Part shown: piece after piece, positions 1-10,827 of the stretch | Numbering within the stretch: position 1 is the stretch's first letter | Layout: each line of letters starts with the position of its first letter | Assembly: GCF_001540865.1 (NCBI RefSeq) | Contig: NC_033630.1 | Coordinates: 11,992,003-12,056,002 of the forward strand | Source of the DNA: Ananas comosus | Taxonomy: Eukaryota; Streptophyta; Magnoliopsida; Poales; Bromeliaceae | DNA: 64,000 nucleotides | Direction: 5' to 3' | Position numbers and translations under genes: made by a program | Notes under the pieces: model-generated | Seen by the model: the letters and a program-made list of their open reading frames with translations, nothing else | Database searches by the model: none | What the model was told of the DNA's origin: nothing

Positions 1-1585
1 TAAATCCATCATCTTGTTAATTAATTCCCCGGTATACTAGTACCCGATTCCAGGTGAAAGGGAAGTTTAAGAGGAATGGATTTCATACCCGGTAATTGTC
101 ACTTATTACATTTTAACCTCAGAGAACAAAAAAAAGGGATATAAAAAGACTTTAAAGGAATCATTGGGTTGAATATTTAGCAACGTACGTGTTACGTAAA
201 TTAATTTTTTTTTTGTTAAATTTTTTGTCGGATTGTTTTCTCTAATTTCTAAAATTGGTAGCTTAAAACGTTGGATATCGATATATAGAAATAGATAGGT
301 GTCATTAAAAACTATGATCATTTTCCCTATTTAATATAGATCAATACTACTAAACTTGGGATAACGAAACAGTTATTATTTTAAACAAGATTTATATAAT
401 TAAAGTGATAGAAGCTTAACGCCCGCTTCGGTTAGTTGAAGAGTAATAACGTGGTTTGTAAACTTAAAACTAGGCACTCTTTCTTTAATAATAATTAGTA
501 TTTTTCTTTTTCAACTGACCATCTACTTATCTTAGGAAACAGCCCGAATCTTTTGCTTGAACGGAGTCAAGCATAGGGTTCGAAAACCTTAACAGCCTAA
601 GTTTGAAAAATTCTTTCTAATATATAATTAGGATGTAAGCTAGATATCGTTTTTCATAGGCTGGTTATATATGATACCAAGTCATCCCATAGAACAGCTA
701 GTTAGTCGAATTAATCAAAAACCTAACGAAGCTCTGGACCTTGTCGCACATACTATACTCATTCCAAGTGTTAGGGAACTCTTTATCGTACTTAATTATC
801 TCCACTTTGTTAAAGTTATCCTTTTTATCTCCAATTAATTGTAATTTTAAAACCGTGAATTCAAATTAAGTACGTTAATACATACAACTATAGATTTGAA
901 AATTAAAGGATAGTGTAACCTTTGTCAAAGACACGTCATGTTCTTACGTACGGATACTCTAGAGGCATTATTAATTTTTCTTTAGCGTTCTATAGTCACT
1001 CACCTTCTTCTGTTACCTCTACCCTGTTACGTACGTATCGATAGTGCGTGTTGAAAACAACGCACGGTTTATGATCCCAAACAGGTTTCGACGAGTTAAT
1101 ATAACAAAGATTAAACCGATTTCCTTAGGAGTAAATATAGAAGTGTATAGATACGTATTAACTTAGATCAGGTATTGTCCGAACTCATTAATTCGACTAA
1201 CTCTTCCTCTTTAATAACTAACGCGCGTGAACCAAGAGACCCAATTGGCTAGATTATGTCAGGTAGTATAGAGTATGAAAGCCAGACTAACAGATTTGTT
1301 TTGATGTTGAATAATTTGAATTCGATCATTTCTTACTATAGATTTGTTAAACCCAAGCAACCCGTCACGTACTCGTACTGTACCACCTAGTTCAGGTACC
1401 TTAATTATTAAAGAGGACCCCTTAATTAATTTATTAATCGATTTTTCTACTACGTACCCGGGTCCTATATACATATATATCTCACTCTCCACACCTGTTG
1501 TGTTTCCCGTTCAACCGGTGACACGAGGACACATCTGTTTCTTCCCAGGGTACGTGAGTATTTAATGTGGTGGTGCATGCATGGG

Positions 1586-1590
1586 GTGTG

Positions 1591-1624
<34 letters not shown>
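1586..1624. repeat. TG dinucleotide microsatellite
   Basis: An interrupted run of TG units inside the reversed contig. Its true strand sense is unreliable because the contig is not complemented. Confidence 0.9.
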
Positions 1625-2430
1625 CGTGTACGTACATGTGTATGTATATACATTACCTAGTCGATGACGTTTAATTTGAAGGGGGATTAATTTGTACGAA
1701 CGAATTTGAGAGGACATGGTTTGGACGGGTCGGACCGCGGTGAGCGTAACGCGGTTCACAGGGACGCTAGCAGGTGTCCACGGGTGGCACCTGGTGAGCG
1801 GCCCCCCTGGTGCACATGGTGCACCGGCACAGGTAGGGACAGCCGCCGTCGGCGCTAACCAGGTGCAGCCGGAGCGTAAGTAGAGGGTTCACGGTGTACG
1901 TGAAATTATTAAAGTGATCACAGGAATGGGTGGACCGAAACTGCGTGTTTTCACGGGCAAATACCACGGGCAAAGGTTATAATCAGTATATAATTAGTAA
2001 TCTTTATTCTTAAGAGTGAGTATATACGCATATATATTTATATATACTACGTACTCTCCAAAGAAAGATAGTCGAATTCGAAAACTTATTAAAAGAAATC
2101 AATTCGATAGAACTTTGGAACAAGTAGGTAAAGAGGATTAAAGCAAAGCAGGCGAAACGCTGCAGATCAGTATGACTTGAACACAATTTTACCTATAAGA
2201 TTTTTGTTATCAAAAAGTTTGACATCTTTAAATAAACGATATATTATAAAACGTTGTTACGGTGAAACGATTGGGAGAGAAGCATCAGCCCGTATAGTTC
2301 CTTAATCATTCTCTCACCTCCCTGAAAACAACTCGATTAATTTATTTGACAACTAATGAAAACAACAATAAAAAGAAAAGAAAAAAGAATTAAACTCGAT
2401 ATAAAAAGAAGAGCTACGGTATAACGGAGT

Positions 2431-2503
2431 GACAAACATCGGTTCAAGTAAAAGCTTTACTTACTTCGCCTATCGCACGTTGAAAAAGGAGTTTTTTTTT
2501 ATT
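2431..2503. mobile_element. 5'-truncated SINE copy (visible only after complementing in place)
   Basis: Complementing the displayed bases gives the 3' half of the SINE described at 6010-6147: a GTTC remnant of the B box, the AATGAA segment, GATAGCGTGC, and a terminal CTCAAAAAAAAA tail. The tRNA-like 5' part is missing or too diverged to recognise. It is one of three copies in this contig. Confidence 0.6.
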
Positions 2504-2604
2504 TAATACGTTGTTAAATTAGTAAATAGTGAATGGAAGTAAAATTGGAAACCTATATATATTCTGAGTCAAGAAATGGTGTATCGTGGTTATAAATTAA
2601 ACTA

Positions 2605-2606
<2 letters not shown>

Positions 2607-2664
<58 letters not shown>
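2607..2664. repeat. GA dinucleotide microsatellite
   Basis: About 58 bases of uninterrupted GA as displayed. Because the contig is reversed, the true sequence would show AG or CT here. Confidence 0.95.
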
Positions 2665-2670
<6 letters not shown>

Positions 2671-3300
2671 ACAATAGAAATTTATCAGGAAAACCAAACG
2701 GAAATAGAGTACCTTGTTACTTTTTCTATCCCTTCCCATCATGTACACCCCCTCTCCTCTCTACTTTATCTCACTAGTGACCACTCAATGTCCTCTTACA
2801 ACGATCCCATATAAATTCCATGAGACTCATCTTTCACTGATTGATCCCTCCTACGACGTACCAAGTAACGTACAGTGTAAAGTAGCACCTTTACTTGGGT
2901 TCTCGTTTTTATTATAACAATTATGATTATTATAAAATACTACGTATATGGATATATGTATAACATACTTAATTTCATCGATATGTATATCATTCCTGGT
3001 ACGTAACTCTTCCTACACATATATACATGAGTATAACACATGGGGTGATCGTTATTTCGTAGGTTGTTGTTGAAATTAGTAAAGCGAGAGAAGTCTATAA
3101 CGATGTTGGAAAACGTGAACAACAAACCATGTTGATCGATTCTACGTGTACCAGTTTACACGTGTATGAAATTCTCACGGGAGAGACACACACAGATGCG
3201 CGAACCGGATTCGTTTCTTTTCTTTTCTCTTATATAAATAAATTCAACACGCTGAACAGAGTTTAAAAAGTTCGGTTCATTAGATGGGATGTAACACCCT

Positions 3301-3347
3301 CATCTAATCTAATCTAATCTAATCTAATCTAATAAGATTAGATTAAA
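3301..3347. repeat. Short tandem repeat of a TCTAA pentanucleotide
   Basis: About six TCTAA units, followed by an inverted piece (AAGATTAGATTA). It lies in the reversed contig. Nothing else is recognised around it. Confidence 0.85.
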
Positions 3348-3954
3348 CCTAGGTAATAAACACTTGTAGATTTGGGGAATCAAAAGTACTGCTAATTATT
3401 CATTGTTAATGAACTTGTAATAATTAAATATAGAATATCTTCATTTTAGTTTTTGAAAGAGACAGAAGCAAGCACCTATATTTGAAAGTTTCGGAATTAA
3501 AATAAAACAAAAAAAGGGAAAAAAGTAAAAAGATAGTAAAACGATAAAATGTTAAGTAGTTGCGGAGTTTTTAATTTGAATATATTTGATTCTGGATATT
3601 ATTACCGTTAATTCGTGTTTTAAAATTCGCTTGGAAACGTACACCTAAAACGATCTTAGGGGTACGTAGTTTTCCGAGTGTTTCTGATCACCTATTGTTG
3701 GAAAGTTTAGTAGGTTACTAATCCGTAACCGTGTAATAAGTGGTACGTATATATATCGTACGTTAACCTGGTAAAGCGAACAGAGAGATTTGTTGGTACG
3801 TACTATACATCGTCATTCATCGTTTTATATACCCAGTGAAATACCCAATTTCTCGATTTCAAAGGTGGCGAAGTAGTAAGGTACGTATATATGAACGATT
3901 ATTTTCTTTAAAGAAACTTATAACGAACTAATTAGTTAAGTTTGGCAGTTGGAG

Positions 3955-4197
3955 TATAAATCCGAATCAAATCATAACTCTAGATAGATTGCGATAATCT
4001 ATTTTACCTCAACTCCTTTTTCGTATATCCCTATACGAAGACGGAAGAGACCACCCTGACGTCTTTTATATAGCATTGGCTAAGTAGCACTATTCGCCTT
4101 GCGTTATAATGCATGCCTTAGTTTGTACTATAAAAGGGTAGCAGCAAAGAGTGGCGTGCATTACGTTAGAGGGGCGTTAAGGTTTGCTTTGGAATTA
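3955..4197. mobile_element. Tourist-like MITE, readable only backwards
   Basis: Reading from 4197 down to 3955 without complementing gives TTCGTTTGGAATTGC at the start, a central GATATATTTTCTG, a later AAGCATAT.CCTATATGCTTTT block and a final CTCAATACTAAAC. The same order and spacing of blocks occurs at 35279-35508 in normal orientation. The end is an inverted copy of the start, as in a MITE. This match is the strongest internal proof that the contig is reversed. Confidence 0.85.
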
Positions 4198-4324
4198 AAT
4201 GAGGTTGCAATTGAAGTAGTACCTCAACAACTTTCATAAAAATCAATGTTATAACATATGTGTTATTTTTTATTTGCTTTCTCGTCACGAGTATACAATT
4301 CACATTGAATCGGAGAGGGGACTG

Positions 4325-4477
4325 TCAGGGATCGAATCCACGGTTTCCTGAAGGATCAACCATGGGCTATAAAGTTTAAGCTTGGTATCAATAAAATATA
4401 AAGATCAATTCAAATAAAGAATTTTTTTCTTTACTTGCTTCACCTATTGTCCGATTACCGGAAAGAGAGTTTTTTTA
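4325..4477. mobile_element. SINE copy (visible only after complementing in place)
   Basis: Complemented in place it reads a GGTACCCGATAT block, a B-box-like ATTCGAACC, a middle segment ending ATGAACGAAG, and a tail CTTTCTCTCAAAAAAA. The order matches the copy at 6010-6147, with more divergence and a small A-rich expansion in the middle. Confidence 0.65.
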
Positions 4478-6009
4478 TATCAGTGAGAGGATTAATAATA
4501 AAAAATTATAAACAACTAGGTAAGTTTTATTAAACCGCTATTATTCGTAAATCTATAATTAAACTAGCAGCTGCTGCAGTTGTTAATTTTACCGACAAAG
4601 ATCGATCAGTTGTTTAACATGTAAGTTATCTTTGATTAATTGGACAGCAAGAGTGGTAAATGTATCTTACTTAATCCATATGTTTTTGTTTCTAAGTATT
4701 ATTCTAACTTGAAAAGAACACTATCTTTTGAAGTTTATTGATATAAAAAAAAAACCCCCATGTATATACAATCCATTGCCGTCGAAGAAAATACCAAATA
4801 AACTAACTTTAGATACGCCAAAAAACCAAGTGAACTAGTACACTTTGGAAAAACATATTAAAGAAAAATTTATATCAAAAGACCCCCAAGGGAAATACGA
4901 TTTTTTTTTTGCTTCTTTTGAAGTTTATTAAATCTAATCAGTTTAACATCTTTAATTTCCTCTAGAAGAAAAAAAAAACCAATAATTCCCTGGTTCACGA
5001 GTTTCTAGTGGAAAAAACCAGTTGTATTAAACGAGAGAACTATGGAATGATTGGTTGAAAAGGTTGATAAAGCATAAAGTAAACAACTTATAAAATCAAA
5101 GAAATGTAGCTAGTACTGTTTTACCTCCCCTAGATTAGTAACTTAATCTACTGCTTAGTATGTTAATTGAATGGATAATTAATAATTGTTAGTATGAAAG
5201 AAAATTATAACTGAACTTAAAGAATCCTGGTCGAACGAAAGATAACACCGAGCTTTGAAAAATCTCGTCATGACTTGCCTTTTAAAAGAACGCTAGATAC
5301 TACCTTCACCTTCCACCGACGATCTAAGATCGAACCTCGGTCAATTTTATGTATATATCCCGTCTCTAACAGGGTTAGAACTAATTAAAATCCGGGTTTA
5401 CATAGTGAGGTAGAGGCCATGTATTCGAAAACCGTCTTAGTGTATTTATCGAACATGCACATGCAATAAAAGAAGACGCAGATAGCTGAGACAAATTACA
5501 AATATTTATAAACTCAACTTAAATCATCAATAAAACCCCGAAAACACCATTAATTTAGAGTAAGTGATTCTTTCAAGTCCTTCCTGGATAGATCGATCGG
5601 AATGATAGTGAGTTTAACTTACAAAAAGGATTACAACCAGATTGTACATATATCGGAAATTTAACTACCCGTGAGCTCACTAGATGACCATCCACATTTA
5701 TTTTGTACTTTGGTTTTTTTTTATTCTTCTTCTTTTCTTTTCCGTACGTTGTTTCAAAAAAAAAAAAAAAAACTCTCTTTCCATCGTACGATGACGAAGT
5801 AAATTAACCTTCCACTTAATTCGTTTTTTCCGAAGCTTTTTTTTTTCTTCTTTTTCAACGTTATCTCGAGGGTTTCCAAGGATGTTCTCGCATTTAGATG
5901 ACTGTTAACAAAATTGCAATCAAAAGATAAGATTTTTTAAGAAGATAAGACGAGGTTGGTTTCTCGGGTGGTCCGTCTTTGTTACCAGTTATTTGCTTCG
6001 CTGGCAGAA

Positions 6010-6147
6010 ATCTCGTTCACCATTTCCCGAACCACCAACCATGAGCTCTAGGTTCAAGCTTAGAATCAACTAAGTGTAAAGATTGATTTAAATAAAGATT
6101 TACTTTATTTACTTTGTCCATCGCACGATAGATAGAGAGTTTTTTTA
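6010..6147. mobile_element. tRNA-derived SINE (visible only after complementing in place)
   Basis: Complemented in place, the element begins near GAGCAAGTGGTAAAGGGCTT, which resembles a pol III A box. About 35 bases later comes CAAGTTCGAATC, which resembles a B box (consensus GGTTCGANNCC). It ends GGTAGCGTGCTATC then CTATCTCTCAAAAAAA. A tRNA-like head with an A-tail is the layout of a plant SINE. Two more copies lie in the same contig, and a short 3'-end match sits at 12965-12983. The family name is not known to me. Confidence 0.7.
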
Positions 6148-9100
6148 TTAAGAGAAGAGGGATAAAACGGGGTGAAATGCAACGATCTAAAGATCTCGCG
6201 TGGTCTACTTAACGTCCATGAGTCCTTAGCAAATAAACCGTCTTTCGTGAGGTCGTCGCGAGAACTCTTCGTTGTTGTACGCTTTTCCACCAGTTGGCAG
6301 AGTCCAAGAAAGTACGTCTCGTGCGTGAGATCGTCGTGAGGTCATGGAGAGAAGAGGGCAAGTAGGGGAAAAGTTGGCTAATAGGGAACAATCATGAGAA
6401 ACAAAGTCATGATTGGTTGATTTTTAAAATTGAAAGTCTCTTCAAAACTAGAAGGTGTTAACTCTCTTCGAAGACAGTATATATCTAAGGTGGCAGGACG
6501 TCTTTCAATATTTCACTAAATTAGCAGTTATAAAGACTATTTAAGGTAGAGGTAAACAGAAGTAGAGCCAACAGTCAGTTCCACTACAAACTATTATCGA
6601 TTGTTGAAAACGGTACAGTACGGTACATTAATTTAACCTTTGAAACACCCCCACCCGTTTGTATCTAAAGTAACAAATTAGTGAGATACCTCAGATTATA
6701 GATATATTAATTCGAGGGAATCGAAGATCTTAAACATTTCTATATATATATATGATGAGAACACTTTCAAGAAAACCCTAGTATCTTCTTCGGTGGAGGC
6801 GAAAACTGGACCACCTAGAACATGTATAACTATCTATGCACCTATATATGGATCTGATTTCAAATTAGAAATTTTATACCTCTCTTTCAGGAACAGATTT
6901 TAGTGTTCAGTAACTAGGCTATACTAACCGTGGAAACTTAAGTCTTTGCTCATTTCGAAATGTGACGAGTATTACATGGATTTCATAATAAGTATTCAGT
7001 CGTCATATGTATATACGCTATCTAATAAAAAATTTTTTTCTTTTTATCTCGATCACTCGTTAAATCATGAACATCTGTTGATTTTCCCATTAGAGCCAGT
7101 AGCGATTGCACGTACGGATATAACGTGTTGATTAGGCGTATATTATATAATTGTTTATTCTTGTTGCTGCCAGGTATTTCGATCCATCGTAAAACTCTAT
7201 GTGTATCGTGATGATGTATATGAGAAAATGTAAACTATAAGTTAATCCATAACAATATTTACTTTAAATTTTTTCGATTTAGTTAGTCGTCAACAATAGG
7301 TATATTTCAAACTAGCTATGTAGTTGTTTTAGAATACATCTCATCATGTATCTCACCATGTTAATCATATATATATATATAATGAGATCTCTTTTACAGG
7401 AGTACTGAAAAAGGTTACCTTAATTATTTGTTCAGTTCTCCCAGTCGAAAGAGATAGTTACTCCTCTCCTCCGACTTAGTTCGTCGGTTTAACAAACCAC
7501 TCCTCACATCAGTGCTCGGAACCTTTAATTCATTTTATAATTCCATACAACCGCTGATATATTAAATAAATTAAATATGTACAGGTGGTTGTAAAAAAAA
7601 AAATAAACGTAACTGACGAATTTTGAGGACTAAAAAGTGTGCAATCTGTCCAATACTTTAATAACACGTCCTTACGAACTACTCACCCTTAGAACTAAGC
7701 GCAGCTAGTTCGATCGCAATCTAATAATGGCACGATAAAGGATAGTTTTAATATATTTTGTTAGCGATGGAAGCGCACTGAGTTTGACTACTCTTGGAAA
7801 ACAAGACTATGGTACACTTTAATATATTTTGTAGGTAACAAAAGATTTTCAAATTTGACTATCTCTTACAACAAAAATATAAATATGCGAGATTAATCAA
7901 AGTCTAGAAACTTACCATATTTAAGAAATAAAAAACAACGAAAACAATGGAGAGGACATGCAGCCGTATGTACCATGCTACTTAGTGAACTAGAGATAGT
8001 ATGCGCAATCGAAGATTTCATAGCATTAGTTAAGATAGACTACTCTCTATCTCTCTCTCTTTCTCTTTTGATAGGAAAATCAGGGCCGGTGTACTTTATA
8101 CTTCGTTTTCATTTCTCTAGACTATACCTGATCGATAATCCAAGTTTGATTAATCTCCGGATTCTAAACTTTACCTGTTTAAAGTTTTCTGTACGTACAG
8201 TGTAAACACAATCAGTGTATATACATCGAACTTTGACTAGCTTACCCTGGAGAGGATTGTGTTTAGGATTTGTGTTATTACATTTGCTCAGCACGATCCA
8301 AGCCTTTCGTAAGGTTGAGTTAAGAGAGAGACACACAAACACACAACGTGGTGTTTCTATATGGGGGGTGAACCACTCTTAATTGTTTTTCCCTCAATCC
8401 ATCCCTCCCCTAATTATATAAGTGTGCGTTTGCGTTTGTTCATTTAAGCTTAAGCTACGTAAGGGACAACGCTAAGATTCAATAGTCCTTTCTCCCATCT
8501 AAAAAAAAACAGGGGTAAGACTTTGAAACTCTACAAGTATACGACTCCACCTTTGTGAGTAAACAGAAGATAGATGTTCAGGTTAGTTGTGTATCCCTTA
8601 AAGTGTAACCATGGTTTAATTTCTCTATCTCTTTCTCTCTCCTTTATCGTCCAGTAAAAATCACTGTGTAACAAAATTCTCAAACAGTTGCTTTGAAAAG
8701 TAAAGCTACCACAAGATATGACAATTGAAAATTAAAAGAAAATATTATTATGAGCGACATTGATAGCAAAAAGAAAATATTATGAGATACCCCAACAAAA
8801 GCAAAGATTAAAAGTGACTTTTTTTCTCCTCTATATATATATCTTCTATATATAAGTACTTAATTGTAACAGACTATATCTCTATCTAAGTTGATTAATT
8901 GTAACAAAGAAAAAGTATTTTATCTAGATTTTCTCCTTTTTAATTTTAACCTTATATAATTCATGACATCTATAGATAATATAGAGAGGTTTTTTTATGA
9001 ATTAATAAACTGTTATATTGTATCTCTAGACCATTGATTTATAGTGTTGAACTTTATGTTTCCTTAAACTTAGGTACTAAATGATCTCGATTCTGTGTAA

Positions 9101-10217
9101 ACATGGAGGCTACTAGACAAGAGAGTATGATCAACCATTGACAATCAGCGTTATTATTACAAACCGTTGTTTATTCTAGCTAGCAACATTTAGAACGTTA
9201 TTTAGAGCACTAGTATTTACCGATTTGTTATATATAGTTAGTAAACATAATAATGTTTCCGTGTTCAATAATGTTATTTAATATATAACGTTGTTAAATT
9301 AAGAGCTGCGTTAGTTTAACCGCATTTTTGTTTCAAATAATGTAGACTTAATTCTCTGTTTTCATTAATTTGTACGTTTTTCTTTTGTCCATCGCTGGTA
9401 TCAATCAATTATTAAATGACTCCATATATATATATATATATAATCAATACACTGAGCCGGTTTACTTGACACCGAGTACGTCCAGGTTTTAAAACCCTCG
9501 GTTATTTAATTGAATCCTGAGAAGGGTTATACCGGGATGGTAAGGAATGTTCCCGGCAACGTTAATAACACAAACAAACCTCAAAATCTGCAAAATAGAG
9601 GGTTTTACGAGATGACATCGAGATAGTGACACTAACACTGCTCGTCAACCAAGGTTAGAGTATTTTGTGTAACGAAAAGGGAGGGGGGGTTGGACCAGGG
9701 TAGGGTTAATTCCTACGTTTGTCCCAACTAGACCCCCGCCTTCTTTTCCAGGGGGGTAGAGGGCAGGGCGAATGGATCGTCCCGTCCTGCTTGATCGAGC
9801 ATAAGCAGCTAGGTAAATGTCCGCCAGCCCCGCTCTTCCATATCCAGCTAGGAGCTAGACGGAGGGCGAGGTTAAGAAGCCGTCTATATAGCCCTGCCTA
9901 AGTCTTGCATGCTTAATAGTAAAAAAGAGTGACTCAAGGTTCTTAGGCTTAGGTAATTAAACGTAGAGATTAGGGTTAGTCAAAATCATGTTAATTAAAG
10001 TAATTGCGGCGAAAATAAAGTACTCATGATCGAGAAGTACTACGTCGTGAATTAATAAAATGGCGTTCAAACTACTTAATTATTAATGACATCGAAAAAT
10101 TTAACGTCACGTACGTTGAGTCCGCATTACGCTTGAATGAATTAATGGTATATTTAATTTAACTTCGAATTAAACAAAAAAATAAATGTAATATAACTAA
10201 GTTTAAGAGAAGAGAAA

Positions 10218-10218
<1 letters not shown>

Positions 10219-10284
<66 letters not shown>

Positions 10285-10560
10285 TATGACTCGTGGAATA
10301 ATGAGGTTGAACCATAACCAGCACACCCAACCTAAGAGAGAGAGAGGGAGGGGGAGAGTTAAGAGAGAGAGAGTTGAGAGAGATACTAGAAAGAGAGAGA
10401 GTGTGTTGAGAGAAATAGAGAGAGATAATTAAGGGAGAGAGAGGAGAGAGAGAGAGAGAGAGAATCAAGAAAGAGAAAGAGAGTTGTGAGAGGTAGAGAG
10501 AGAAATAGAGAGAGATAATTAAGGGAGAGAGAGGAGAGAGAGAGAGAGAGAGAGAGAGAA
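10219..10560. repeat. Compound TA / CA / GA microsatellite at contig end
   Basis: TA repeats (10219-10241) run into CA repeats (10241-10282). A GA-rich tract follows (10335-10560) and contains a duplicated block GAGAGATAATTAAGGGAGAG. The contig breaks at the n at 10562, as expected for an unassembled simple repeat. Confidence 0.9.
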
Positions 10561-10562
10561 TN

Positions 10563-10827
10563 ATACAACTATTTTAAGTCCTTTTTGCCTTTTCCTTGAT
10601 TAAAGTTCCCTTTTTAGCTAATGTGGGCACAATGGTCATAAAGTTAAAAAGGTATATTTTTGTTATATCCACTACTTTGTTAATTCTCCTTTCCTAATCC
10701 AATATTATGTACACACTTAACTACGTACATGTGTGATGTTTATTATCTAGTGTTCTTATATATATATGCTTTTTTCGGTCATTTATTGTGTTTCTAACTT
10801 GTTCAAGTTTTTTGCTTGTTATTTTAG
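10563..10827 (+). other. Partial intron 1 of the PHO1-like gene; exon 1 lost at the contig break
   Basis: AT-rich, non-coding sequence ending in a pyrimidine-rich tract and an AG acceptor at 10826-10827. PHO1 genes normally have a first exon encoding the conserved N-terminal SPX motif. It is not here, nor visible in the neighbouring reversed contig in either corrected direction. Confidence 0.7.

Larger units (their letters stand above)
1..10561. other. Contig stored reversed but not complemented; no annotatable gene
   Basis: This whole contig reads as plant DNA only when its bases are taken in reverse order without complementing, or equivalently when it is complemented in place. In 3661-3900 I count by hand 15 CG against 2 GC, with six GTAC and five ACGT but no CATG or TGCA. 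In 11221-11460, after the first n, I count 1 CG against 7 GC. CG depletion and CATG/TGCA enrichment are normal in plants, so the first contig shows the mirror image. Read backwards, 4197-3955 is homologous to 35279-35508, and 6147-6010 becomes a typical plant SINE. Displayed ORFs here are therefore artefacts. In the corrected reading I found repeats and promoter-like stretches but no convincing exon, and no first exon for the PHO1-like gene next to it. The contig ends at the n at 10562. Confidence 0.9.

Noticed and set aside
3301..3347. TCTAA repeats as a possible telomere-like or CRISPR-like array
   Set aside because: Plain pentanucleotide repeat without spacers; the organism is a plant.
1259..9901. 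Open frames of 60-77 codons scattered in the first contig
   Set aside because: The displayed strands do not exist in the organism, and none resembles a protein.
1..10561. Abundant ACGT/GTAC motifs (for example TTACGTACGT) as possible regulatory clusters
   Set aside because: They are the mirror image of common TGCATGCA motifs, created by the uncomplemented reversal of the contig.
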